Shown here: piece by piece, positions 41,453 to 54,534 of the stretch
Numbering within the stretch: the first letter of the stretch is position 1
How the letters are laid out: each line of letters begins with the position of its first letter
Assembly (NCBI GenBank): GCA_030152565.1
Contig: JASLJE010000047.1
Coordinates: forward strand, 1-64,000
DNA: 64,000 nt
Reading direction: 5' to 3'
DNA from: Peptoniphilaceae bacterium
GTDB lineage: Bacteria > Bacillota > Clostridia > Tissierellales > Peptoniphilaceae
Notes under the pieces: generated by a model
Told to the model about the DNA's origin: nothing
The model's input: the letters and a program-made list of their open reading frames with translations, nothing else
Database searches by the model: none
Made by a program: the position numbers and the translations under genes

Positions 41453-42451
41453 ATGAAAGTAGCATTAAATGGTTTTGGTAGAATTGGTAGAGATGTCGTA
41501 AGACAAATTTTTGAAAATGACGTAAAAGAATTTGAATTGGTTGCAATAAACAACCCTGGAGATATAAACACTTCAGCTAGATTATTCAAATACGATTCAC
41601 TATATGGTAAATTTAACGGAACATTTGAAGTTAAAGATGATGCCTATATAATCAACGGTAAAGAAGTAAAATATTTAAGTGATAGAGATCCACTAAACTT
41701 ACCTTGGGAAGAATTAGGAGTAGATATAGTTATCGACTCAACAGGAGTTTTCACAGATAGAGATGGAGCTTCAAAACATATCCAAGCAGGAGCTAAAAAA
41801 GTTGTTATTACAGCACCAGCTAAAAATGAAGACATTACAATAGTAATGGGTGTTAACGATAAGGATTACGATCCAGCTAAACACAACATTATTTCAAACG
41901 CTTCATGTACAACAAACTGTTTAGCACCATTAACAAAAGTTTTATTAAGCGAATTTGGTGTTAAAAGAGGTTTAATGACAACTATTCACGCATATACAAA
42001 TGACCAAAATATTCATGACAATGCTCATAAAGACGCTAGAAGAGCAAGAGCAGCAGCATTATCAATGATTCCTACAACTACAGGAGCAGCTAAAGCAGTT
42101 GCTAGAGTATTACCACAAGTTGAAGGTAAATTAACTGGATACGCAGTACGTGTTCCAACACCTACAGTATCATTAGTTGACTTAACAGTTGAATTAGAAA
42201 AAGAAGCAACAGTTGAAGAAATCAACGCAGCAGTTAAAAAAGCTTCAGAAAATGAATTAAAGGGAATCTTAGGATACGAAGAAGAACCATTAGTATCAAT
42301 TGACTTCCAACAAGATCCTAGATCATCAATCTTTGATCCAGCTTTAACTTTAACAATGGGTAACTTAGCAAAAGTTGTTTCATGGTATGATAACGAATGG
42401 GGATATTCAAACAGAGTTGTTGACTTGGTAAAAATGATTGCAACAAAATAG
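41453..42451 (+). CDS. gapA: glyceraldehyde-3-phosphate dehydrogenase
   Basis: The 332-residue enzyme has NGFGRIGRDV at the NAD site, SCTTNCLAP with the catalytic Cys near residue 151, and WYDNEWGYSNRV near the end. It oxidises glyceraldehyde-3-phosphate with NAD and phosphate. Codon use is strongly biased (TTA, GAA, AAA, few AGG or CTA), unlike most other genes here, which indicates very high expression. AGGAGG precedes the ATG. A hairpin separates it from pgk. Confidence 0.97.
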   Translation: MKVALNGFGRIGRDVVRQIFENDVKEFELVAINNPGDINTSARLFKYDSLYGKFNGTFEVKDDAYIINGKEVKYLSDRDPLNLPWEELGVDIVIDSTGVFTDRDGASKHIQAGAKKVVITAPAKNEDITIVMGVNDKDYDPAKHNIISNASCTTNCLAPLTKVLLSEFGVKRGLMTTIHAYTNDQNIHDNAHKDARRARAAALSMIPTTTGAAKAVARVLPQVEGKLTGYAVRVPTPTVSLVDLTVELEKEATVEEINAAVKKASENELKGILGYEEEPLVSIDFQQDPRSSIFDPALTLTMGNLAKVVSWYDNEWGYSNRVVDLVKMIATK

Positions 42452-42459
42452 ATAATTAA

Positions 42460-42482
42460 AAGCCCAGTCCTTGACTGGGCTT
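42460..42482 (+). other. strong hairpin between gapA and pgk without a T tract
   Basis: AAGCCCAGTC and GACTGGGCTT form a 10-bp stem around CTT. The following TATATTAACC lacks the T run of a terminator, so it more likely protects the 3' end of gapA mRNA or lowers read-through into pgk. Confidence 0.65.
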
Positions 42483-42501
42483 ATATTAACCGGAGGAAGA
42501 T

Positions 42502-43695
42502 ATGAAAAAGACACTTAAAGATATAGATGTAAAGGGCAAAAAGGTTTTAGTAAGAGTGGACTTCAACGTTCCAATGTCTAAAACTAATCCTGGAGAAATA
42601 ACTGACGATAGCAGAATTAGAGCAGCTTTACCAACAATTAACTACTTAATTGAAAACGGTGGTAAAGTTATTTTAATGAGTCACTTGGGCAGACCAAAGG
42701 GAGAAGCTAAAAAAGAATTTTCATTAGAACCAGTTAGTAAAAGATTATCAGAATTATTAGATCAAGATGTTAAATTCTTAGCGTCAGATCTTGTTGTAGA
42801 TCAAGACGTAAAAAAATCAGTTGAAGAATTAGAGCAAGGCCAAGTTGCCTTACTTGAAAATACAAGATATAGAAAAGAAGAAACAAAAAATGGTGAAGAC
42901 TTCGCTAAAGAATTAGCTTCACTAGGAGATGTTTTTGTTAATGATGCCTTTGGTACATCCCATAGGGCACACGCTTCAAACGTTGGAGTGTCAAGTATTA
43001 TACCATCAGCACTAGGCTTTTTAGTTGAAAAAGAAGTAACTGTTATGGGTAAGGCTTTAGACAATCCAGAAAGACCTTTCGTAGCTATTCTAGGTGGTGC
43101 TAAGGTATCAGACAAGATAGGCGTTATTGAAAACTTGTTAGAAAAGGTAGATACTATTCTTATAGGTGGTGGTATGGCCTATACCTTCCTTAAGGCTCAA
43201 GGCAAAGAAATTGGCCTATCCTTACTAGAGGAAGACAAGATGGACCTATCTTTAGAATTAATCGAAAAGGCTAAGGCTAAGGGCGTGAGAATATTACTTC
43301 CTATAGATGGTGTAATAGCTCAAGATATTAGCGAAGATGCAGTAACAAAAGTAGTAGATATTGATTCAATTCCGAAAGATTGGGAATCATTAGATATAGG
43401 ACCTAAGACAGCAGAAATTTTTGCAGAAGAAGTTAGAAATGCAAAAACAGTTGTATGGAATGGTCCAATGGGAGTTTTTGAAGTTAAACCATTTGCCAAT
43501 GGAACCTATACAGTTGCTAAGGCCTTAACAGAATGTAAGGGCACAACTATAGTAGGTGGTGGAGACAGTGCATTAGCTGTTGAAACTGCAGGTTATAAAG
43601 ATCAAATAACACATGTATCCACAGGTGGAGGAGCTTCACTAGAATTCTTAGAAGGTAAGGAATTACCTGGTATTTCAGCAATCGAAGACAAATAA
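42502..43695 (+). CDS. pgk: phosphoglycerate kinase
   Basis: The 397-residue protein has VRVDFNVPM near residue 17, MSHLGRPKG near residue 59, [19 protein letters not shown] and the late [10 protein letters not shown]. It makes ATP from 1,3-bisphosphoglycerate. CCGGAGGAAG precedes the ATG. It is second in the glycolytic operon, with 13 bases to tpiA. Confidence 0.97.
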   Translation: MKKTLKDIDVKGKKVLVRVDFNVPMSKTNPGEITDDSRIRAALPTINYLIENGGKVILMSHLGRPKGEAKKEFSLEPVSKRLSELLDQDVKFLASDLVVDQDVKKSVEELEQGQVALLENTRYRKEETKNGEDFAKELASLGDVFVNDAFGTSHRAHASNVGVSSIIPSALGFLVEKEVTVMGKALDNPERPFVAILGGAKVSDKIGVIENLLEKVDTILIGGGMAYTFLKAQGKEIGLSLLEEDKMDLSLELIEKAKAKGVRILLPIDGVIAQDISEDAVTKVVDIDSIPKDWESLDIGPKTAEIFAEEVRNAKTVVWNGPMGVFEVKPFANGTYTVAKALTECKGTTIVGGGDSALAVETAGYKDQITHVSTGGGASLEFLEGKELPGISAIEDK

Positions 43696-43708
43696 TTAGG
43701 AGGAAGCA

Positions 43709-44455
43709 ATGAGAAAACCAATTATAGCAGGAAACTGGAAGATGAATAAATCAGTTTCTGAAGCCAAAGAATTAATTAAACAAATTAGAGATATAGACTT
43801 AAATCCTGAAGTAGAAGCAGTAATTTGTACGCCAGCAATTGACCTACAAACAGCTGTAGAATTAACGAAGGGAACAAATGTAAAAGTTGGAGCTCAAAAT
43901 ATGTATTTTGAAGAAAGTGGAGCTTTTACAGGTGAAATATCACCAACAATGTTAACTGACCTAGGTGTAGAATACGTAGTATTAGGCCACTCAGAAAGAA
44001 GAGAATACTTCCATGAAGATGACTCTTTAATAAACAAAAAAGTATTATCAGCTCTAGCTCATAATCTTGTACCAATCCTTTGCGTTGGCGAAACTCTTGA
44101 GGAAAGAGAAGCTGGCAAGGAAAAAGACAAGGTTAAGGGACAAATAGTTGAAAATTTAAAAGATGTTAAGGCTGAAGAGTTTGACAAGGTTGTTATAGCT
44201 TATGAACCAATTTGGGCTATAGGAACTGGTAAGACTGCTTCCTCAGACGACGCAGAAGAAATGTGTGCCTATATAAGAGAATTAATCGCTGATAACTTTG
44301 GTAAGGATGCAGCTGATAAGGTTCGTTTACAATACGGTGGTTCAGTAAAACCTAACAATGTTAAAGAATTAATGGCTAAGCCTAATGTTGATGGTGCTTT
44401 AGTTGGTGGAGCTAGTTTAGAAGCAGAAAGTTTTGGAGCTTTAGTAAATTATTAA
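43709..44455 (+). CDS. tpiA: triose-phosphate isomerase
   Basis: The 248-residue TIM barrel has AGNWKMNKS at the start, LGHSERREY with the catalytic His, YEPIWAIGTGK with the catalytic Glu and the phosphate loop YGGSVKP. It interconverts the two triose phosphates, linking this operon to the divergent mgsA product. AGGAGG precedes the ATG. Confidence 0.97.
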   Translation: MRKPIIAGNWKMNKSVSEAKELIKQIRDIDLNPEVEAVICTPAIDLQTAVELTKGTNVKVGAQNMYFEESGAFTGEISPTMLTDLGVEYVVLGHSERREYFHEDDSLINKKVLSALAHNLVPILCVGETLEEREAGKEKDKVKGQIVENLKDVKAEEFDKVVIAYEPIWAIGTGKTASSDDAEEMCAYIRELIADNFGKDAADKVRLQYGGSVKPNNVKELMAKPNVDGALVGGASLEAESFGALVNY

Positions 44456-44473
44456 TTAAAAAAGGTGATTATG

Positions 44474-47306
<2,833 letters not shown>

Positions 47307-47321
47307 TTAAGTTTTAATATA

Positions 47322-47355
47322 AATATAGACAGAAGGGATTCTGTCTATATTTTTT
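47322..47355 (+). terminator. terminator of the glycolytic operon
   Basis: AATATAGACAGAA and TTCTGTCTATATT form a perfect 13-bp stem around a GGGA loop, followed by T-rich sequence. Confidence 0.92.
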
Positions 47356-47357
47356 AT

Positions 47358-48870
<1,513 letters not shown>

Positions 48871-48877
48871 GAATTTG

Positions 48878-48906
48878 ATGACTCAGGAAACTGGGTCATT
48901 TTTTTT
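48878..48906 (+). terminator. terminator of guaB
   Basis: ATGACTCAG pairs with CTGGGTCAT (one G-T pair) around a stable GAAA loop, followed by eight T. Confidence 0.92.
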
Positions 48907-48909
48907 CCC

Positions 48910-48939
48910 TTTACAGAGGCCTGGGTTTTTTGCTATAAT
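48910..48939 (+). promoter_or_regulatory. promoter of the DMT transporter gene
   Basis: TTTACA (48910-48915) and TATAAT (48934-48939) are 18 bp apart, with an extended TGC before the -10. Confidence 0.72.
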
Positions 48940-48971
48940 CTAATCTGTTATTATATTAAAAAGGAGGCATT

Positions 48972-49877
48972 ATGAACGAATTTACATGGTTTTCACTAGC
49001 TTTGATAGCCACATTCTTTTGGGGCTTATCAGATGTTACATTTAAAAGGGGAACAGACCCAGACGATCCCTACAGCCATTTGAGAATCCTAATCATGATA
49101 GGTATTATGATGGGTATTCAAGCTTTCTTTGAACTATATAAATTATATAGCAATGGATTAACATATAGTATTAGGACAGGACTAATTTATTTCCCAATAT
49201 CATTCTTATATATTTTATCAATGGGAGTAGATTTTTATGGTTATAGGTACTTGAGAATATCTGTAGGATCACCAGTTGCATCCACATCTGGAGCAATAGC
49301 AGGTCTTTTGGCCTATAAGGTTCTAAAGAAACCTATGACAGGTATACAATTTTTTGCAATTATTTTAATAGCAACAGGTTTAGTTGCCCTAGCCTATATG
49401 GAACATTTAGACTCAAAGAAAGAAAAGTTATCAAAAAAAGAAATAGCAGGTATGGGGGCAGCAGCCTTTATTTTCCCAGTTACATATGCGATTGTAGACT
49501 CTATAGCTACCTTTCTAGATGACGTTTATTTAACCAAGTACTTGACTGAGGAGGAGGCACTTATTTCTTTTGAAATGACATTTTTAATAGTTGCCTTGAT
49601 AGCCTTATTCTATTTGGTAGTTATCAAGAAGCAGGACTATAAGTTAAAAAATGAGAAATTTAACATGCTAGGCGGAATTTTTGAAACTGCCGGACAGTTT
49701 TTCTATGTTTATGCCCTAAGTGGTAACTCAGTAGTATCAGCTCCAGTAATGAGCCTTGATGGTATTGTGGCTACAGTTATTGGGGGGATCTGGTTAAAGG
49801 AAAAACTTTCTAAAAAACAATACGCTACCATAGCCATGATTGGTGTGGGAGTATTTATACTAGGATTCTTTGAATAA
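48972..49877 (+). CDS. EamA/DMT family transporter
   Basis: The 301-residue protein has about ten membrane helices in two similar halves, as in EamA drug/metabolite transporters. Segments such as YRYLRISVGSPVASTSGAIAG in the first half and GNSVVSAPVMSLDGIVATV in the second are the paired EamA helices. The exported or imported compound is unknown. The gene is alone between guaB and the converging VWA gene. AAGGAGG precedes the ATG. Confidence 0.87.
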   Translation: MNEFTWFSLALIATFFWGLSDVTFKRGTDPDDPYSHLRILIMIGIMMGIQAFFELYKLYSNGLTYSIRTGLIYFPISFLYILSMGVDFYGYRYLRISVGSPVASTSGAIAGLLAYKVLKKPMTGIQFFAIILIATGLVALAYMEHLDSKKEKLSKKEIAGMGAAAFIFPVTYAIVDSIATFLDDVYLTKYLTEEEALISFEMTFLIVALIALFYLVVIKKQDYKLKNEKFNMLGGIFETAGQFFYVYALSGNSVVSAPVMSLDGIVATVIGGIWLKEKLSKKQYATIAMIGVGVFILGFFE

Positions 49878-49879
49878 AA

Positions 49880-49906
49880 AAATAAGCTTCTTTGAAGCTT
49901 ATTTTT
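49880..49906. terminator. bidirectional terminator between DMT and VWA genes
   Basis: AAATAAGCTTC and GAAGCTTATTT form an 11-bp stem around TTT with A and T runs on both sides. Confidence 0.88.
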
Positions 49907-51611
49907 AATTTAACTCATTTTTTAAATAAGAACTTATTATTTGGGAAAACCTCTCTATATTTTTAATATAGGCAAAGGAGGACCCATATATTTTTTTCAT
50001 AATAGATATATCATCTTCCAGGCCAGTATAGACTGCCAGTGTCCTTACATTTTGGGCCTGGAGTTTTCTAAGTTCTAGGGCGCTATCATTTATGGCATAG
50101 TTGCCCTCATACTTGGTCATAGACTTGGAAGAGTAGTTATTTATCTTCTGCCTTACGTCGTTGGGCTTGCCATCAGTTAAGATAAGAAGTAGCTTGTTTT
50201 CATAACTGTTGGATTCCATTAGCTTGGCCATCAGCCTAAAGGCCAGACCATCCCTATTAGATCCAGAGGGCAAGTATTCAAATATCTTCTTGTTTTCCTT
50301 CCTATCAGCATCATAGTCCCTAAAGATCTTTAGGACCAGGTAGTCTTCCACATTATTGAAGGACACCACCCTGGTAGGTAGGCCCAGACTAGTAAAGGCT
50401 TCAGTTATAATGTAGGCTTGGGAGGCTATCAAATCCTTATTTTCCTTTTGAGAGGCTGAAGAGTCAAGTAGGATATCAATGGAAAGATTTCCCCTTTCTT
50501 CCTTGGTCTCTTTTCTAAAAATATTTTGATCTCTCATATAGAGGTTTCTATAGATTCTATTGGGTATAAGTCTTCCTTGTGAAGACCTATTTTTAACATA
50601 GTTTAGATCATTTAATAAACTATGTTTTATAGACCTTTCCAGGTCTCCTATATTTCTGTCATAAATATGGCTATTGGCCTGGTAGGAGGTCAGGTTGTCC
50701 TGGAAGTTTTCTTCCATTAGAGACTTTCTATAGGAGGCCTCTACATTGTCCTTATAGTCACCCCTGGTAATTAAGAGCTTGCTATTTTTATGGTGGTCTC
50801 TACATATCAGTCCTTCCAGCCCCTTATTGACCTGGCTTTTTAAGGCTGATTGGCCAAAAATATTTTCTATTTGTTCTCTTTTATTGTCCTGGCCCTCATC
50901 CTCTAGGGATAGGTTAAGGACTCTTTCATCCTTTAAGACCCTATTATCCAGGTCCATTTCTAAAGTAAATTCTGCCGAACCTATCAGGCCGTAGTAGTCT
51001 TCCAACTTGTCGTCATCTGCCAGGGCCTTTTTACTTCTTTCCTTAAGAAAGTCCTTTAAGTCCTTATTGGCCTCTAGACCTTCCTTGGTCTTGTCCTGGA
51101 AGGAGACTATAAAGAAGTCATTTATAAGTTTGTTAAAGCCTTCTATAAATTCTTCTGTATTTTCTTTTTCTTTTAGGTCTAAAATACTATTTACCAATTT
51201 TCTCTTGGCTTGGTCAACCTTGGGAACCCTGCCCAAGTATTTAAGGGCCAGGGATTTTCTAACCTCTTCTACTATATTTCTAGCCTCTTGGTGGTCATAG
51301 TACCTTTTAATTTGGAGAAAGTGGTCCTTTCTATAGGCGGAAAGGGCTGGTCTTTCTTTAATCATCCTGGGAGCCACATAGGTTTCCAGGGCTAGAAAAA
51401 ATAGCTCTTTAAAAGTGTCCTGGTCATTAAAACTATCCAGGTAGGACAGGTAGTCTAGGACCATCTGGTAGTCCATAAGACCATAGGTAGAACCTATAAT
51501 TGTTTTTTCATAGAAGGTTTTTTCCTCCAGGTTTTCCAGCCCATCAAAGTTAAGGCTATAGTCTCTGGATAGAGTCCATAAAAGATTATGATCTAGGCGT
51601 TTTTCATCCAT
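49905..51611 (-). CDS. VWA-domain protein paired with a MoxR-type ATPase
   Basis: The 568-residue protein has a long helical, charged N-terminal half and a C-terminal von Willebrand A domain from about residue 370. The MIDAS reads LLDSSAS, with a later Thr region and LTDGKPND. Such proteins (CobT/NorD-like) work with a MoxR AAA+ ATPase to insert metals or activate large enzymes. The partner ATPase gene lies upstream and overlaps by 8 bp. No client enzyme is encoded beside it. ATG 51611 fits the GGAG site better than ATG 51620. Confidence 0.85.
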   Translation of the reverse strand: MDEKRLDHNLLWTLSRDYSLNFDGLENLEEKTFYEKTIIGSTYGLMDYQMVLDYLSYLDSFNDQDTFKELFFLALETYVAPRMIKERPALSAYRKDHFLQIKRYYDHQEARNIVEEVRKSLALKYLGRVPKVDQAKRKLVNSILDLKEKENTEEFIEGFNKLINDFFIVSFQDKTKEGLEANKDLKDFLKERSKKALADDDKLEDYYGLIGSAEFTLEMDLDNRVLKDERVLNLSLEDEGQDNKREQIENIFGQSALKSQVNKGLEGLICRDHHKNSKLLITRGDYKDNVEASYRKSLMEENFQDNLTSYQANSHIYDRNIGDLERSIKHSLLNDLNYVKNRSSQGRLIPNRIYRNLYMRDQNIFRKETKEERGNLSIDILLDSSASQKENKDLIASQAYIITEAFTSLGLPTRVVSFNNVEDYLVLKIFRDYDADRKENKKIFEYLPSGSNRDGLAFRLMAKLMESNSYENKLLLILTDGKPNDVRQKINNYSSKSMTKYEGNYAINDSALELRKLQAQNVRTLAVYTGLEDDISIMKKIYGSSFAYIKNIERFSQIISSYLKNELN

Positions 51612-52518
51612 TAAAAACATCTCCTGGCTTTAGGTCTTTGGGAAGATTTATCTTGGCTAAATCCCTTAAGACCTGTTTTTCAAAATCATCAAAGGTCTTA
51701 TTGATTACTCCCATTTCCAAGGCTTCTAGAGGATCTAGTCCCAATTCTATAGAACCAAGGGCTGCCAAAAGACCTCTCAGGTCTAGAGGTTTGGAAGAAA
51801 TCTCTGAGTTTTCTACCTTTAGTTCTATATCCTTGAAAAAGCCTGTGAAATAAACTAGGGCTTCATCTTTTAAGCCAGGGTAGTTAAGCTTGATAATTTG
51901 GCCCAGGATGTCCTCGTCCAGGCTAGGCATGTCAATAATCATAAACCTGGATAAAAGGGCCTCATTAAGCTCTCTGGTCCCTAGATAGCCATAGTTCATG
52001 GTGGCTATGAAGCGACAAGAGGGATCTAGCTCGATTCTGTCATAACCTGGCACATCTATAACCCTTCTATAGTCTAGGGCTGAGTGAAGAACTGCCAAGG
52101 CTTCATTTTTTGCCATGTTAACTTCATCAAAAACAGCAAAGCCGCCTTTTTCTGCCGCTAGATAGATAGGGCCCTTCCTAAGTTGTACCTCATTGTCTAC
52201 AAAGGTATCCATGCCTATTAGTTGGGCTTCATCTGTATTTACGTGAAAGGATACATTCCAAGCCGGCCTATTAAAAAGTTGGGCCAGATTGTCAGCCAAA
52301 AGGTTTTTACCTGTGGCCTTGGGGCCAACTAAAAGTATGTGTTGGCCCTGTAGGATGGCTGTTATGGCCTGCTCCCAAATTTTTCTTCCTATATATATAT
52401 ATTGGGCCTGGGGAATCCTATCCTCAAGTCCTTCTTCAACTGGATGGTTCTTTCTAAAGTCAACCACTTTTTCCAGTAAATCTTCTGATACATTTTGTCT
52501 TCTTAAGTCTTCTATCAT
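51604..52518 (-). CDS. MoxR/NorQ-type AAA+ ATPase
   Basis: The 304-residue AAA+ protein has a Walker A region GPKATGKN near residue 65, Walker B FAVFDEVN near residue 125, the sensor-1 ATMNYG and the LLSRFM arginine-finger region. The usual Ser/Thr after GK is Asn here. MoxR ATPases act with a VWA partner as chaperones; that partner is the next gene. GAGAGG precedes the ATG. The upstream gap is shared with the divergent ferredoxin-hydrogenase pair, which raises that pair as a possible client. Confidence 0.87.
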   Translation of the reverse strand: MIEDLRRQNVSEDLLEKVVDFRKNHPVEEGLEDRIPQAQYIYIGRKIWEQAITAILQGQHILLVGPKATGKNLLADNLAQLFNRPAWNVSFHVNTDEAQLIGMDTFVDNEVQLRKGPIYLAAEKGGFAVFDEVNMAKNEALAVLHSALDYRRVIDVPGYDRIELDPSCRFIATMNYGYLGTRELNEALLSRFMIIDMPSLDEDILGQIIKLNYPGLKDEALVYFTGFFKDIELKVENSEISSKPLDLRGLLAALGSIELGLDPLEALEMGVINKTFDDFEKQVLRDLAKINLPKDLKPGDVFNG

Positions 52519-52552
52519 TCTACTAACCTCTCTTAAATCTTATCATTCTATT

Positions 52553-52624
52553 AAGATAAACTAACTTTTATAAAACATCAAGGATTGTTATTAATTATAC
52601 ATAATAATGAACTTATGCTATAAT
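52553..52624. promoter_or_regulatory. divergent promoters of the MoxR/VWA and ferredoxin/hydrogenase units
   Basis: Minus strand: TTGATG (52581-52576) and TATCTT (52558-52553), 17 bp apart. Plus strand: TATAAT (52619-52624) with TGC before it and a weak TATACA 17 bp upstream. Confidence 0.6.
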
Positions 52625-52651
52625 ATTCTTATCACATTATAAGGAGGCACT

Positions 52652-52921
52652 ATGAAAATTAAGGTTTGTATGGGGAATAATTGCGTTCTTAATGGAGCTA
52701 TGGAAATGTGGGATCAAATTTCAAGTATTAATGAATTGATCGAAGCTCATCCTGAAAATTATAAAATAGATAGGATAGAATTAGAACCGATTAAATGTCA
52801 AAAAATTTGCAAGACCAAGGAGGATCATATTACACCATTGGTTATAGTTGACGACCAAATTATTGACGATTATGAAAACAGGTTGGTAATGGAACATATT
52901 ATGAAGTTAATTAGTAAATAA
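52652..52921 (+). CDS. thioredoxin-like [2Fe-2S] ferredoxin
   Basis: The 89-residue protein has four cysteines in the NuoE/HydC pattern: Cys6 and Cys11 (CxxxxC) and Cys49 and Cys53 (CxxxC). The length matches single-domain thioredoxin-like ferredoxins. It should carry one [2Fe-2S] cluster and pass electrons. The hydrogenase-like gene follows 12 bases later, so the two probably work together. AAGGAGG precedes the ATG. Confidence 0.83.
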   Translation: MKIKVCMGNNCVLNGAMEMWDQISSINELIEAHPENYKIDRIELEPIKCQKICKTKEDHITPLVIVDDQIIDDYENRLVMEHIMKLISK

Positions 52922-52933
52922 ATGGAGTTATAG

Positions 52934-54436
52934 ATGAAAGAGACATATACGGATTTAATTTATTTGAGAAGAAAAGTTTTTGCTGAAGTTGCAAAAATTG
53001 CCTTTGATAAAACAGATTTGTCAGAATTGGTTAATATACCATATAAGATTTTGCCAGGTGAAGTTGCTACATATAGGGATAGTATTTTTAAGGAAAGAGC
53101 TATCTTAGAAGAAAGAATTAGATTGACCATGGGGCTGGATGTTAGAAAGCCTACTGAATTTAGTCTAATTACTGATGGAATGGAAAAGTACGATATGAAA
53201 GAGGTACACTTTGATCTACCTTTAGTAAACGTTATTCCTTACGCATGCGAAGCATGTCCAACCAAGAGGTTAATGGTTACCAACAACTGTAGAAAGTGTC
53301 TGGGCCACCCATGTATCAATAGCTGTCCAGTAAATGCTATTAGTATGGGCAAGGACGGAGCAGTAATAGACCAAGAAAAGTGTATCAAGTGCGGTAGGTG
53401 TAAACAGGCCTGTCCTTATAGTGCTATCATTCAATTTGATAGACCATGTGCATCAGTTTGTGGTGTTGACGCCATTGAAAGTGATGACCTGGGTAGGGCT
53501 AAGATTAATCCAGACAAGTGTGTATCTTGTGGTAGATGTATGATGGAATGTCCTTTTGGAGCAATAATGGACAAGAGTCAAATTTTCCAATTATCAAGAT
53601 CACTTGCAGACAATGAGAAAAACTACGCTATAATTGCGCCTTCCTTTATAGGACAATTTGGCGTTTTATCATCACCTTTACAAATCATAGAGGCTATTAA
53701 GGCCCTAGGCTTTAGAAATGTTGTTGAGGTGAGTTTGGGAGCCGATATAACTACAGTTAGAGAGGCTGGAGAGTTTGTGGAAAAGGTGCCAGAAGAAATA
53801 CCATTTATGGCTACCAGCTGTTGTAACTCTTGGACCTTGATGGTGGAGAAAAAGTTCCCAGAATTTAAAGACTATGTATCAGACTCAGCTACGCCTATGC
53901 TTGAAACAGCAAAGTATATTAAGTCTGTTGAACCAGAGGCTAGAATTACCTTTATAGGACCTTGTATATCTAAAAAATTAGAGGGTATGAGAGACCATGT
54001 AAAGGACTATGTAGACTATGTTATAACCTATGAAGAACTTATGGGAATGTTTGTAGCCAAGGACATAGAGCCAGCAGACATGGAAGTTAGTTCAGACATG
54101 AGGTATTCATCATCTCTAGGTAGAGGCTTTGCCGCTGCTGGAGGAGTTGCCAATGCAGTTAAGGAAACAGCTGAAAAGATGGATCCAGACCTGGATATAA
54201 AGGTTGCATCTGCATCTAATTTGGCCGACTGTGTCAAGTTGATGAAGATAGCAAAAGCAGGCAAGTACGATGGATATTTATTAGAGGGGATGGCCTGTCC
54301 AGGTGGCTGTATAGCAGGACCAGGATGTATGTCATCATCACCTAGAGTAAAGAAGGAACTGAAGAGTTTTATGGATGAGGCAGAGGTTTATTATCCTACA
54401 GACAATCTAAATTTAGAGGAAGAACTTGATGGCTAA
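52934..54436 (+). CDS. [FeFe]-hydrogenase-like protein with ferredoxin domains (group B-like)
   Basis: The 500-residue protein has several 4Fe-4S cysteine motifs at residues 95-215 (CEACPTKR, CIKCGRCKQACP, CVSCGRCMMECP). The H-cluster domain follows: L1 TSCCNSW at 294-300, L2 GPCISKK and L3 EGMACPGGC. All four H-cluster cysteines and the proton-relay Cys296 are kept. The Pro usual in L1 (TSCCP) is Asn298. The layout fits the monomeric group B hydrogenases of anaerobes, which may make H2 from reduced ferredoxin or act as sensors. No hydE, hydF or hydG maturation gene is in the window. Confidence 0.85.
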   Translation: MKETYTDLIYLRRKVFAEVAKIAFDKTDLSELVNIPYKILPGEVATYRDSIFKERAILEERIRLTMGLDVRKPTEFSLITDGMEKYDMKEVHFDLPLVNVIPYACEACPTKRLMVTNNCRKCLGHPCINSCPVNAISMGKDGAVIDQEKCIKCGRCKQACPYSAIIQFDRPCASVCGVDAIESDDLGRAKINPDKCVSCGRCMMECPFGAIMDKSQIFQLSRSLADNEKNYAIIAPSFIGQFGVLSSPLQIIEAIKALGFRNVVEVSLGADITTVREAGEFVEKVPEEIPFMATSCCNSWTLMVEKKFPEFKDYVSDSATPMLETAKYIKSVEPEARITFIGPCISKKLEGMRDHVKDYVDYVITYEELMGMFVAKDIEPADMEVSSDMRYSSSLGRGFAAAGGVANAVKETAEKMDPDLDIKVASASNLADCVKLMKIAKAGKYDGYLLEGMACPGGCIAGPGCMSSSPRVKKELKSFMDEAEVYYPTDNLNLEEELDG

Positions 54437-54458
54437 ACCGAAAGGTTTAGTCATTTTT
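54431..54458 (+). terminator. terminator of the ferredoxin-hydrogenase unit
   Basis: GGCTAAACC pairs with GGTTTAGTC (one G-T pair) around GAAA and is followed by A and five T. It overlaps the stop codon. Confidence 0.82.
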
Positions 54459-54472
54459 ATTGTATGAAATCG

Positions 54473-54501
54473 TTGTTCACAATATCCTAATATGATATTA
54501 T
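54473..54501 (+). promoter_or_regulatory. promoter of the pyrophosphatase-glycogen operon
   Basis: TTGTTC (54473-54478) and TATTAT (54496-54501) are 17 bp apart, with TG one base before the -10. No other promoter is evident until the end of the window. Confidence 0.7.
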
Positions 54502-54534
54502 GGAATTGAAGAATATTTATTAGGAAGGTGAAAA

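Noticed and set aside
44465..44473. Earlier GTG or ATG starts for gpmI
   Set aside because: GTG 44465 is part of the ribosome-binding site and ATG 44471 is too close to it.
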